Positions 1 through 7,903 of a stretch of 64,000 bases of DNA are shown one piece after another (within the stretch, counting starts at the first letter, position 1; every line of letters begins with the position of its first letter). Under the pieces are notes generated by a model. It did not search any database and was not told where the DNA came from. It saw only the letters and a program-made list of their open reading frames with translations. This stretch comes from Gammaproteobacteria bacterium (GTDB lineage: Bacteria; Pseudomonadota; Gammaproteobacteria; Xanthomonadales; Wenzhouxiangellaceae), in NCBI GenBank assembly GCA_018819105.1, contig JAHJQV010000027.1:1-64000 (forward strand), given 5' to 3'. The position numbers and the translations under genes are program-made.

Positions 1-317
1 AGCGCTTAGCCGCAAGGCATGGCTCGCAGGTCATGGCCATTCCATGGCCAAGAGCCATAACACAGCGGATGAGTGCTTTCCGCCTCGCCCTGTGGGAGCG
101 CCCCTGAGGCTGCATTACGGCGTTGCAATCCTTGTCAAGGACCTGCCATTGACTGCCCAGACACTACGATTCGCGTCTGTACTGCAGCCTCAGGCATGCT
201 CTGAATGTCACAGTATTTCCGGCGGGGTACACCAGCCCGCACAAATTTGTCCGTTTAAATCCGGTCGCGACAGCTTCCTACACAAAAACGGGCGCTTTGC
301 CGATGGCCTGATGCCGT
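1..317. other. Non-coding stretch with structured inverted repeats
   Basis: I see no credible gene here; the long open frames crossing it are antisense or frame-shadows of comEC. The first 60 bases contain nested perfect inverted repeats: ATGGCTC at 19-25 pairs with GAGCCAT at 52-58, and TGGCCAT at 34-40 pairs with ATGGCCA at 44-50 around a 3-base loop. A second near-palindrome (TCCTTG T CAAGGA) lies at 129-141. It could be a dispersed intergenic repeat, the 3' hairpin of a gene outside the window, or a small RNA. No other copy was noticed in the window. Confidence 0.45.
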
Positions 318-2732
318 ATGCCGGCGCATGCTGGCAGCATGCAAGCACAAGTCATGAATGCTGCGGCAGTGGCTTATCGGCTGCTGGCTTATCTGCTGGA
401 TCAGCGCAGCCTGCTGGCAATGCTCGCTGGCATGCTCAGCCTGCTGCTGTGGCCGCGACTGACACCGTCCCTGCTGTGGCTGTTGCTGAGCACCGGTGGG
501 TTGTGCCTGCTCAGTTCGCATTGTCGTCGTGGCGGACTGCTGCTGCTGGCCGCAGCCTGGGCAGTGGCTTGTGCGCATGCCCACATCAGCGCGCTGCATG
601 CCATCGATTGGCAATCCCCACAGCCGGTGCAGGCGGTGGTGGTTGGCATACCGCAACAGTCGCCGGACCTGCTGCGCATGCAGCTGATCCTGCAGCAACC
701 GGCAGAGCTGCGTGGCAGGCGTGTGGCGGCCAACTGGTTTCGCCCGCCGGGGCCAGTGCAAGACCTGCCAGCTGCCGGCGAGCAATGGTCGTTCACCGCT
801 CGCCTGCGTCCGCCCTACGGCATGGTCAACCGGCATGGCTTTGATTATGCCCGCTGGCTGATTGGCAGCGGCATGCATGCCACCGCCAGCATCGCATCGG
901 GACAGCGACTGACGCAAACGGCGGGGCGCGGTATAACTGCCTGGCCGGCGCAGATCAGCGCATCGCGTGCTTCGATCAGCGCGTGGATCGACAAGGTACT
1001 GGCCGGCACCCAGGCCGCGCTGGCGCGTGCCCTGCTGGTGGGTGACCGCAGCCAGCTTGCTGCCGGCACGCGGGATCTGCTCGCTGCCACCGGCACCAGC
1101 CACCTGCTGGCGATATCCGGTCTGCACATTGGCCTGGTGGCCTTGCTGGGCGCGATTATGCTGCGCGGCCTGATCGCCGCGCTGCTGGTGCTGCCCATTC
1201 CGGGCATGCAATATCGTCTGCAGGGGCTGCGGCTGCAGCAGCTGGCCATCGCATGCGGACTGGTGCTGGCGGTGATCTATGCCATGCTGTCCGGCTTTCT
1301 GGTCAGCACGCAGCGTGCCATGATCATGCTGCTGATCGCGGCACTGGCGTTGCTGAGCAGACGGCAACAGTTGTCCGGCCGCAGTCTGTTGCTGGCTGCG
1401 GTACTGATTGTGGCCAGCAATCCGCTGCAGCTGCTGAATGCCGGATTCTGGTTGTCATTTGTTGCCGTGTTCAGTCTCTGGCTGGTGTTCGCCCATCGTC
1501 CCAGCCTTGGCAAGCTACAGAGTCTGCTGCTTGCCCAACTGGCACTGAGCGCGACCATGCTGATGGTGCAACTGGCCTTGCTGCAGCAGTTCAGCCTGCT
1601 GATGCTGCCGGTGAACCTGATCGCCATCCCGCTGGTGAGTGTGGTCATCATGCCCTGTCTGTTGCTGGCGCTGTGTCTGCATCTGCTGCGTATGGATCTG
1701 GCCGATGCCTGTCTGCGGCTTGGCGGGCAGCTGCTGCAATGGCTGTTCGAAATGCTGCAGTTGGCGCAGCAGTGGGCACCACTGACCGGTGGCTGGCTGC
1801 TACGGCTGGCCATCGATCATCCTGGCTGGTTGCTGCCGGCAGTTCTGGCCGGATTCTGGCTGGTGTTGCCGCGTGGCATGCCACTGCGATGGCTGGCTCT
1901 GTGCTGCTGGATTCCGCTGTTGTGGCCAGAGCGCCCGTCACTGCCGCCGGGTGCCTGGCAGGCGGAGGTGCTGGATGTGGGGCAGGGTACCGCAGTGCTG
2001 CTTCGCACCGCCGGTCACACCCTGTTGTATGACACCGGCCCCGGCGACAATCGCGGGCGCGACCGCATCGCCGATGTCGTGCCGCCATTGCTGCAGCAGT
2101 GGGGGTTGCCATTGCATCGGATCATTGTCAGCCATGGTGATCTGGATCATGCCGGCGGGTTGTTCACGTTGCGTCAGGCCTGGCCAGAAGCGCAGGTCAT
2201 CAGCAGTGATGAGCGCCTGGGTGACGGCTGTGTCGCTGGTCAGCACTGGCGCTGGGATGGTGTCGATTTCACCATGCTGCATCCGGGGCGGCATCTGCCA
2301 TACCTGCGCAACAACAGTTCCTGCGTGTTGCTGGTGGCCTCCGCCGCCGGCCGCATGCTGCTGCCCGGGGACATCGATGACAAAATCGAACGCAGGCTGC
2401 TGCAGCAGTGGAAAGGGCCGGCGGTGGACGTGCTGCTGGTGCCGCATCATGGCAGCAGTTATTCCTCATCTGCGGAATGGTTGCAGGCCGTTGCGCCACA
2501 CACTGCGCTGGTGACCGCCGGTCAATGGAACCGCTTTGCGTTTCCGCGTCCAGAAGTGGTACAGCGTTATCGGCAGCAGAACGTGGACCTGCTCGGCACG
2601 GCCGCATGTGGCGCGGTAAGCATCAGCGCCGGGGTGGACGCAGGCGACATCCGCATTCGCAGTCTGCGCCGACAGCGCCCACGCTGGTGGCGACAGGTCA
2701 TACCCTTGCGCTGCGATCTGGCGAGCAATTAA
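318..2732 (+). CDS. comEC: ComEC/Rec2 family DNA internalisation channel
   Basis: Inner-membrane channel that passes single-stranded DNA into the cytoplasm during natural transformation. The 804-residue protein has the full family layout: an N-terminal membrane pair with a soluble OB-like region (DUF4131), a central block of many hydrophobic segments (about residues 220-520, the Competence domain, with the signature ATGTSHLLAISGLHIGLVA), and a C-terminal metallo-beta-lactamase-like domain. That domain shows VLDVGQG, the metal-binding-type SHGDLDHAGG and VPHHGSS. Length matches the family (about 750-800). The start is uncertain: ATGs at 318, 339 and 354 all precede the first hydrophobic segment and none has a strong ribosome-binding site. 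It lies 118 bases upstream of exbB, a common gammaproteobacterial arrangement. Confidence 0.93.
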   Translation: MPAHAGSMQAQVMNAAAVAYRLLAYLLDQRSLLAMLAGMLSLLLWPRLTPSLLWLLLSTGGLCLLSSHCRRGGLLLLAAAWAVACAHAHISALHAIDWQSPQPVQAVVVGIPQQSPDLLRMQLILQQPAELRGRRVAANWFRPPGPVQDLPAAGEQWSFTARLRPPYGMVNRHGFDYARWLIGSGMHATASIASGQRLTQTAGRGITAWPAQISASRASISAWIDKVLAGTQAALARALLVGDRSQLAAGTRDLLAATGTSHLLAISGLHIGLVALLGAIMLRGLIAALLVLPIPGMQYRLQGLRLQQLAIACGLVLAVIYAMLSGFLVSTQRAMIMLLIAALALLSRRQQLSGRSLLLAAVLIVASNPLQLLNAGFWLSFVAVFSLWLVFAHRPSLGKLQSLLLAQLALSATMLMVQLALLQQFSLLMLPVNLIAIPLVSVVIMPCLLLALCLHLLRMDLADACLRLGGQLLQWLFEMLQLAQQWAPLTGGWLLRLAIDHPGWLLPAVLAGFWLVLPRGMPLRWLALCCWIPLLWPERPSLPPGAWQAEVLDVGQGTAVLLRTAGHTLLYDTGPGDNRGRDRIADVVPPLLQQWGLPLHRIIVSHGDLDHAGGLFTLRQAWPEAQVISSDERLGDGCVAGQHWRWDGVDFTMLHPGRHLPYLRNNSSCVLLVASAAGRMLLPGDIDDKIERRLLQQWKGPAVDVLLVPHHGSSYSSSAEWLQAVAPHTALVTAGQWNRFAFPRPEVVQRYRQQNVDLLGTAACGAVSISAGVDAGDIRIRSLRRQRPRWWRQVIPLRCDLASN

Positions 2733-2850
2733 CGCGATGATGATGACCCGGATGGGACAATGGCTGTGAAAATCGGTCACAATCGACCATAATACGGCAC
2801 ATAATTATTACTGCGCTGATCAGGCGCACACAGCAAACCCAGGAGCAGAC

Positions 2851-3474
2851 TTGAAAGACATCATCATTTCCGGCGGCTGGATCATGTTGCCCATCCTGTT
2901 GTGTTCAGTGATCGCGCTGGCGATCATACTCGAACGCTTCTGGAATCTGCGGCGCAGCAGGGTGTTTCCCGCCAGCCTGCTCAGTGACCTCAACAGTTAC
3001 GTGCATTCCGGCAAACTCGAGCAGAAACACATTGACCGCTTGCGCAAGTCATCCCCGGCCGGGGAGATCATGGCTGCGGCGCTGGATCATCGTGATCGCA
3101 AACGCGAGATCATGAAGGAAGCGGTACAGGACACCGGTCGCCATGTGGTGCATGATCTGGAGCGCTTTCTGAATACCCTGGGCACCATTGCCGGCATCAC
3201 GCCACTGCTGGGCCTGCTGGGTACAGTGATCGGCATGATCAACGTGTTTGCCGCCATCATCAATTACGGCGTCGGTGATCCGAGCAAACTGGCCAGCGGC
3301 ATCTCTCAGGCGCTGATCACGACCGCAGCAGGTCTCACTGTGGCCATCCCGGCATATGCTTTTTTCCGCTATTTCCAGGGCCGTGTGAGTGCCTATGTGG
3401 TGGACATCGAGCGCATGGCCATCAGTCTGATTGAAACCATGGAACGTCAGCCGCAGGCGGGGTCGGGGCGCTGA
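2851..3474 (+). CDS. exbB: ExbB/TolQ/MotA-family proton channel protein
   Basis: Subunit of an inner-membrane proton-channel complex that transmits proton motive force to TonB-like or Tol-like partners. The 207-residue protein has an N-terminal membrane span (about residues 8-26), a cytoplasmic stretch, then the conserved block GITPLLGLLGTVIGMINVF and a last span around residues 150-175. The start codon is TTG at 2851, supported by an AGGAG Shine-Dalgarno at 2841-2845; no ATG fits the family start. The exbD start follows one base after the stop, so the two are co-translated. Being beside msbA-lpxK-kdsB it could serve envelope biogenesis rather than iron uptake; no tonB or receptor gene is present. 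Confidence 0.9.
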   Translation: MKDIIISGGWIMLPILLCSVIALAIILERFWNLRRSRVFPASLLSDLNSYVHSGKLEQKHIDRLRKSSPAGEIMAAALDHRDRKREIMKEAVQDTGRHVVHDLERFLNTLGTIAGITPLLGLLGTVIGMINVFAAIINYGVGDPSKLASGISQALITTAAGLTVAIPAYAFFRYFQGRVSAYVVDIERMAISLIETMERQPQAGSGR

Positions 3475-3475
3475 C

Positions 3476-3928
3476 ATGCAATTGCGCCAGCGTGGCACCG
3501 AGCAACCGGACATCAATCTGACTTCACTGATTGATGTGGTGTTTCTGTTGCTGATTTTCTTCATGATCACCACCACCTTCCAGCACAGCACAGCATTGAA
3601 GGTCGCCTTGCCCGAGGCAGACAGCGCTGATGAGGCGCAGACGCCGGACACGGTCCTGCTGACCATCAGCGTGGATGGCCAGTTTGCCATCGACGACGAC
3701 ATCCTCGGCAGCAATGATCTGGACACCGTGCGTGCGGCGCTGGCCAGCCGCTGGCAGCAGGCGGAGGGGGCAACGCTGGTCATCCATGCCGATGCCGACT
3801 CGGCGCACAGGCATGTGGTCACGGCGATGGATGCTGCCACTGCGGTTGGCATCAGCAGCCTGTCGATTGCCGCCGAGCGAACGGATCCCGCGTCCGGGCG
3901 AGTCGCCGATGACACCAACCAGCACTAA
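3476..3928 (+). CDS. exbD: ExbD/TolR-family biopolymer transport protein
   Basis: Partner of ExbB in the proton channel: a short cytoplasmic N-terminus, one membrane span and a periplasmic domain. The 150-residue protein opens MQLRQRGTEQPDINLTSLID; the Asp inside the span (LIDVVFLLLIFFM) is the family's protonatable residue. I start it at ATG 3476, immediately after the exbB stop; an upstream in-frame ATG at 3431 would add 15 residues inside exbB and is unlikely. The periplasmic part is about 110 residues, normal for the family. Its stop is two bases before a highly structured spacer that separates it from msbA. Confidence 0.9.
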   Translation: MQLRQRGTEQPDINLTSLIDVVFLLLIFFMITTTFQHSTALKVALPEADSADEAQTPDTVLLTISVDGQFAIDDDILGSNDLDTVRAALASRWQQAEGATLVIHADADSAHRHVVTAMDAATAVGISSLSIAAERTDPASGRVADDTNQH

Positions 3929-3929
3929 T

Positions 3930-4068
3930 CCGCATGATTCATGATACCGACTACTGCGATGCCCCCAGTACCCGCATCTGTGGTGTTGCGTTAGGTCGCG
4001 AAACACCACATACACAGGCACTGGCAGCATCTCGCGACGTCGACTCATGAATAATGCGGGCTAGTACT
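3930..4068 (+). promoter_or_regulatory. Candidate structured RNA leader between exbD and msbA
   Basis: Seen directly: CCGCAT (3930-3935), ATTCATGA (3937-3944) and CGAC (3948-3951) are complementary, in order, to ATGCGG (4054-4059), TCATGAAT (4045-4052) and GTCG (4039-4042), giving an 18-base-pair interrupted stem across the spacer. Inside lie a hairpin TGTGGTGTT (3979-3987)/AACACCACA (4002-4010) and a small one TACTG (3952-3956)/CAGTA (3966-3970). The loop segment GTCGCGA (3995-4001) is complementary to TCGCGAC (4032-4038), as in a pseudoknot. CCCGCAT (3971-3977) competes with 3930-3935 for ATGCGGG (4054-4060). The msbA ribosome-binding site AAGGTGA (4074-4080) follows directly. A cis-acting regulatory or processing RNA is inferred; no known riboswitch class is recognised. 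Confidence 0.45.
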
Positions 4069-4089
4069 CCTTCAAGGTGATATTGCCCT

Positions 4090-5904
4090 ATGGCTCTCGA
4101 TGACCATGAGCAGCCGGCGGTGTGGCGGCGTCTGCTGGCCAGACTGAAACCCTACTGGGCCTGGTTCATTCTCGCTGTACTGGGACTGCTGCTGGATTCA
4201 CTGGCCCAGTCCGGTTTCATTTATCTGTTAAGGCCGCTGATCGATGAGGGTTTCAGTGCCGAATCGGCGGTTGGGCAATGGCTTCCGCTGGCCATGTTTG
4301 GTCTCATCCTTATGCGTGTGTTTGGCAATTTCGTTGGCATCTACACCACCGTCTGGATCGGGCGCAAGGTGGTCAACCGGCTGCGTGCGGACCTGTTCGG
4401 TCATTATCTGCTGTTGCCGCAACGGTTCTTTGATCAGCACAGCGCCGGTGATCTGGTCTCCCGCGTGACCTACAACACCGACCAGGTGGCTCAGGCCGCC
4501 ACCAACGGCATGATCACTGCGGTGCGCGATTCTCTTACCGTGCTGGGGCTGATCACGGTGATGCTGCTGCAAAGTCTGGTATTGAGTCTGAGTCTGGCTC
4601 TGCTGCTGCCGGTGGTGGTGCTGGTGGTCGGCGTCATCAGCCGGCGTTTTCGCCGACTCAGCCGACGCATCCAGGAATCCATGGGAGATCTGACCCATGT
4701 CACCGAAGAGACCGTGCGTGGTCACCAGGTGGTGAAAATGTACGCCGGCGAAGCCTATGAGCGGCAGCGTTTTGATGCCCACAGCGAACGCAACCGGCAA
4801 CTGCATCAACGTCTGATTGGTACCCAGTTGCTCAGCTCCTCGCTGGTCCAGCTGTTTGCCGGGCTGGCCCTGTTGCTGCTGCTGTATCTGGCCACGCAGA
4901 AAAGTTTCGATCTGGACATCAGCGCCGGTGTGTTCATCTCCGTACTGGGAGCGATGGTGGCGATGATCGCACCAATGAAACGGTTGACCAATGTGCATGC
5001 ACAACTGCAGAAAGCGCTGGCCGCCGCAGACAGCGTGTTTGCGGTCATCGATCTGGCCAGCGAGGATGAAGAGCAGGCGCAGGCACTGCGAAGCCGGATC
5101 CCTGCGGAGCGCACTGTTGCAGAGCCTCCGGCACGCAGCAGCGGGCGCATTGAGCTGCGTCAGGTCGGCTTTCGTTATCCGCAGCGTGAGCATGCCGCCC
5201 TGGAGCAGGTCAGCCTGCAGCTGCAGCCGGGCACTGTAACCGCGCTGGTTGGACGCTCAGGCAGCGGCAAAACCACGCTGGCAAGCATGCTGGCCCGCTT
5301 TCATCTGCCGGATCAAGGCGAAATCCTGCTGGATGGCATCCCTCTGCAGGATTGGTCACTGCCGCATCTGCGCCGACAGATCGCCTATGTCGGTCAGGAT
5401 GTGGTGCTGTTCAACGACACGCTGTACAACAACATTGCCTATGGCGGCATGGCGGATGCGACACGCGATCAGGTGCTCGCGGCCATTGCCGCTGCGCACG
5501 TCGATGAATTCGCCTCGCGGCTGCCGCAGGGTCTGGATACGCCCATCGGCGATCGCGGTCATCTGCTGTCCGGCGGGCAACGACAGCGGCTGGCGCTGGC
5601 GCGAGCGCTGCTCAAGGATGCACCAATCCTGATTCTGGATGAGGCCACTTCATCGCTGGACAACGTTTCGCAGCAGTACATTCAGGATGCGCTGCAGCTG
5701 CTGCAAACCGACCGCACCGTGTTGATCATTGCCCACCGGCTGCAAACCATTGAACACGCAGACAGCATTGTGCTGCTGGAGGCGGGCCGGGTGCTGGCCC
5801 AGGGCCGTCATGCGACGTTGCTGGATGAATGCCCGGCGTATCAGCGCTTGCAACAGCAGGCGGTCAGCGAAACCGACAGCGGCTGCGTCGACAGCGAATC
5901 CTGA
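4090..5904 (+). CDS. msbA: MsbA-type lipid A flippase, ABC exporter
   Basis: ATP-driven flippase moving lipid A-core across the inner membrane. The 604-residue half-transporter has a six-span membrane domain (about residues 20-320) and a C-terminal ATPase. In the ATPase I see Walker A GRSGSGKTT (near residue 388), the signature LSGGQRQRLALARALL (near 492), Walker B LILDEATSSLD and a switch His in IIAHRL. A linker of about 35 residues (EDEEQAQALRSRIPAERTVA...) between the domains is longer than usual. The start at 4090 is supported by AAGGTGA at 4074-4080. lpxK begins six bases after its stop, so msbA, lpxK and kdsB form one lipid A/KDO unit. Confidence 0.92.
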   Translation: MALDDHEQPAVWRRLLARLKPYWAWFILAVLGLLLDSLAQSGFIYLLRPLIDEGFSAESAVGQWLPLAMFGLILMRVFGNFVGIYTTVWIGRKVVNRLRADLFGHYLLLPQRFFDQHSAGDLVSRVTYNTDQVAQAATNGMITAVRDSLTVLGLITVMLLQSLVLSLSLALLLPVVVLVVGVISRRFRRLSRRIQESMGDLTHVTEETVRGHQVVKMYAGEAYERQRFDAHSERNRQLHQRLIGTQLLSSSLVQLFAGLALLLLLYLATQKSFDLDISAGVFISVLGAMVAMIAPMKRLTNVHAQLQKALAAADSVFAVIDLASEDEEQAQALRSRIPAERTVAEPPARSSGRIELRQVGFRYPQREHAALEQVSLQLQPGTVTALVGRSGSGKTTLASMLARFHLPDQGEILLDGIPLQDWSLPHLRRQIAYVGQDVVLFNDTLYNNIAYGGMADATRDQVLAAIAAAHVDEFASRLPQGLDTPIGDRGHLLSGGQRQRLALARALLKDAPILILDEATSSLDNVSQQYIQDALQLLQTDRTVLIIAHRLQTIEHADSIVLLEAGRVLAQGRHATLLDECPAYQRLQQQAVSETDSGCVDSES

Positions 5905-5910
5905 GCCGGC

Positions 5911-6957
5911 ATGAGTACGATGTCGCAACGCCTGCAGCAGATCTGGTATGGCCAGCGGAAACCACCCTGGCCGTTGCGGGGTCTGGCGCGGCTGTATGCG
6001 CTGTGGCTGCAACTGCGCCCGCAGACGCGTGTCCGGGCGCAGGCGCTGCCACTGCTGGTGATTGGCAATCTGGTCGTCGGCGGCAGCGGCAAAACACCTC
6101 TGGTGTTGCATCTGGCCAGCTTTCTGGCACAGCGGGGCTTGCGCGTGGCAGTCATTGCACGCGTGTATCAGGGCAGTGCGCGGCATGTGCATGTGCTCAG
6201 CGAACACAGCACTGCAGCCCAGGTTGGCGATGAGCCGCTGGTGTTGTTTCAACAGCTGGACTGCCCTGTGGTTGTTTCTAGAAAAAGGCGCTATGCCTAT
6301 GATTATATAGTTAATAATATGCCAGACATAGAGTTGATTATCAGCGATGATGGCTTGCAGCATGGTCATTTCAATGCCGACATCGGCATCGGTGTGGTGG
6401 CCGCTGGGCGCGGTTTTGGTAACGCCAGACTGCTGCCGGCTGGTCCGTTGCGGGAACCGCTGTCGCGACTCGCGAAACTGGATTATCTGGTGATCAAGTC
6501 GGCGCACACCGCGGCGGCTGAGCAGCAATGCATCTTGCCGGGATACGCTGCATCGCTGCCATCACAGGCGGTAACGATGTCGATTGAGTTGCGCCAGGCC
6601 ATGCGCCTGCGCGACGGTTGTCGGCAACCGCTGAGCGCGTTTACGCAACAGGCGGTGAATGCTGTCGCCGCGATCGCTGACCCGGAGAGTTTCTTTGCCG
6701 GCCTGCGCGCGCAGGGGCTTAAGGTCACCGGCCACGGCCTGCCGGATCACGGGCAAATGCCAGCCAGCCTGTGGCGGGCGTTGCCGGCAGATCGTCCACT
6801 GCTGATCACTGAAAAGGATGCAGTGAAGCTGTCGCCTGAGCGCATCAATGCCGCAGCACCGGAAATCTGGAGCGTCAGGCTGCACACCAGCTTGCCGCAG
6901 CGCTTTCTGGATGATCTTTATCAGCACTGCAAAAGCCTGACATGTCGCGCAGCCTGA
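5911..6957 (+). CDS. lpxK: Tetraacyldisaccharide 4'-kinase
   Basis: Phosphorylates the 4' position of the tetraacyldisaccharide-1-phosphate precursor of lipid A at the inner membrane. The 348 residues show the P-loop in GNLVVGGSGKTPLV (about residues 52-65) and the family motif DDGLQHGHF (about 147-155). It overlaps kdsB by 16 bases. Oddity: bases roughly 6270-6345 are strikingly AT-rich, with codons such as AGA, ATA, TTA-type neighbours and AAT runs, unlike the GC-rich surroundings. The encoded stretch (RRYAYDYIVNNMPDIEL) is where other LpxKs have a more typical helix. The frame remains open, so it is probably functional. Confidence 0.92.
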   Translation: MSTMSQRLQQIWYGQRKPPWPLRGLARLYALWLQLRPQTRVRAQALPLLVIGNLVVGGSGKTPLVLHLASFLAQRGLRVAVIARVYQGSARHVHVLSEHSTAAQVGDEPLVLFQQLDCPVVVSRKRRYAYDYIVNNMPDIELIISDDGLQHGHFNADIGIGVVAAGRGFGNARLLPAGPLREPLSRLAKLDYLVIKSAHTAAAEQQCILPGYAASLPSQAVTMSIELRQAMRLRDGCRQPLSAFTQQAVNAVAAIADPESFFAGLRAQGLKVTGHGLPDHGQMPASLWRALPADRPLLITEKDAVKLSPERINAAAPEIWSVRLHTSLPQRFLDDLYQHCKSLTCRAA

Positions 6958-7790
6958 TCATCATTCCCGCCCGCCTGGCCGCCATCCGTCTGCCCGGCAA
7001 ACTGCTGCTGGACATTGCCGGCAAGACCATGCTGCAGCACTGCTGGGAGCTGGCGGTTTCTGCTGACATCGGTGAAGTGCACATTGCCACCGAGGACGAC
7101 GCCATCGAGCAGGCAGCGCTGGGCTTTGGTGCCAGCGTCCTGCGCACCGCAACACACACCTCCGGCACCGCACGCATCGCTGCGGCTGTTGGCGAGCTGC
7201 AGCTGGCTGACAGCGATCTGGTGATCAACCTGCAGGGCGATGAGCCCTTGTTGCCGGTGGCGCTGATTCGGCAGTTGCACGATTTCGCCAGGCGCGACCT
7301 GGAGCGTACCGCGACCAAGCCCGCCGCCGCGTTCAGTGTCTGCACGCCGTTGCAGGAGCATGCCCAGTTGCTCGATCCCAATCAGGTCAAGGTGGTGCTC
7401 GATCATGCCCAGCGCGCACTGCTGTTCACACGTGCAGCCATCCCCTGGGTGGCCACGCCGGAATCGACCGCTACCGCGCACGCCTCAGCTGCCACGCAGC
7501 GCATCATCGAGCAAGAGGTGGTGTATCTGCATCATGGTCTGTATGCCTATCCGGCGGCGACCCTGCGCCAGTGGCACACATTGCCGCCCGGACGTCTGGA
7601 GCAACTCGAATCGCTGGAGCAGTTGCGCTTGCTGGAAAACGGTCGCGCCATTGCCATGCTGGTGTCGACCATGGACGCGGTGACGCTGACCCGTCTGCGC
7701 GGGGTTGACTCGGCAGCGGATCTTCAGCGTGTGCGCGCACTGATGTCGGAGTTCATGCCGTCGTCTCCGCACAGGACTGGACAACACTAA
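6942..7790 (+). CDS. kdsB: CMP-KDO synthetase (3-deoxy-manno-octulosonate cytidylyltransferase)
   Basis: Activates KDO with CTP to CMP-KDO, the donor for KDO transfer to lipid A. The 282-residue cytoplasmic enzyme shows the nucleotidyltransferase N-terminus IIIPARLAAIRLPGK, the metal/sugar region NLQGDEPLLP and the family pattern HHGLYAYPAATLRQW. It is somewhat longer than the E. coli protein (about 248), with a small insertion around KPAAAF and a longer tail. The start lies within the end of lpxK (16-base overlap), indicating coupled translation. The small Trm112-like gene often found between lpxK and kdsB is absent here. Confidence 0.93.
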   Translation: MSRSLIIIPARLAAIRLPGKLLLDIAGKTMLQHCWELAVSADIGEVHIATEDDAIEQAALGFGASVLRTATHTSGTARIAAAVGELQLADSDLVINLQGDEPLLPVALIRQLHDFARRDLERTATKPAAAFSVCTPLQEHAQLLDPNQVKVVLDHAQRALLFTRAAIPWVATPESTATAHASAATQRIIEQEVVYLHHGLYAYPAATLRQWHTLPPGRLEQLESLEQLRLLENGRAIAMLVSTMDAVTLTRLRGVDSAADLQRVRALMSEFMPSSPHRTGQH

Positions 7791-7903
7791 GCTACTGCAT
7801 GCGCTGTCTCATCACTGCAGGGTGCAGGGTGCAACGTGCAATGATAATGATTCACCAGTCACGGCAATGTTATGACATCGCATGCAATTCTGTTGCTGCG
7901 GCA

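Noticed and set aside
44-844. Plus-strand frame of 266 codons overlapping the comEC start, and a 370-codon minus-strand frame at 255-1367
   Set aside because: Both are composition-driven shadows: Ala/Gln/His-rich with no family pattern, and comEC motifs occupy the same DNA in another frame.
3990-3996. GTTAGGT, matching the integron attC core GTTRRRY
   Set aside because: No partner RYYYAAC at the expected place, no integrase gene or cassette array, and the pairing pattern of the spacer differs from attC.
7838-7856. GATAATGATT, resembling half of a Fur box
   Set aside because: It lies between two convergent gene ends, not at a promoter, and the second half is poor.
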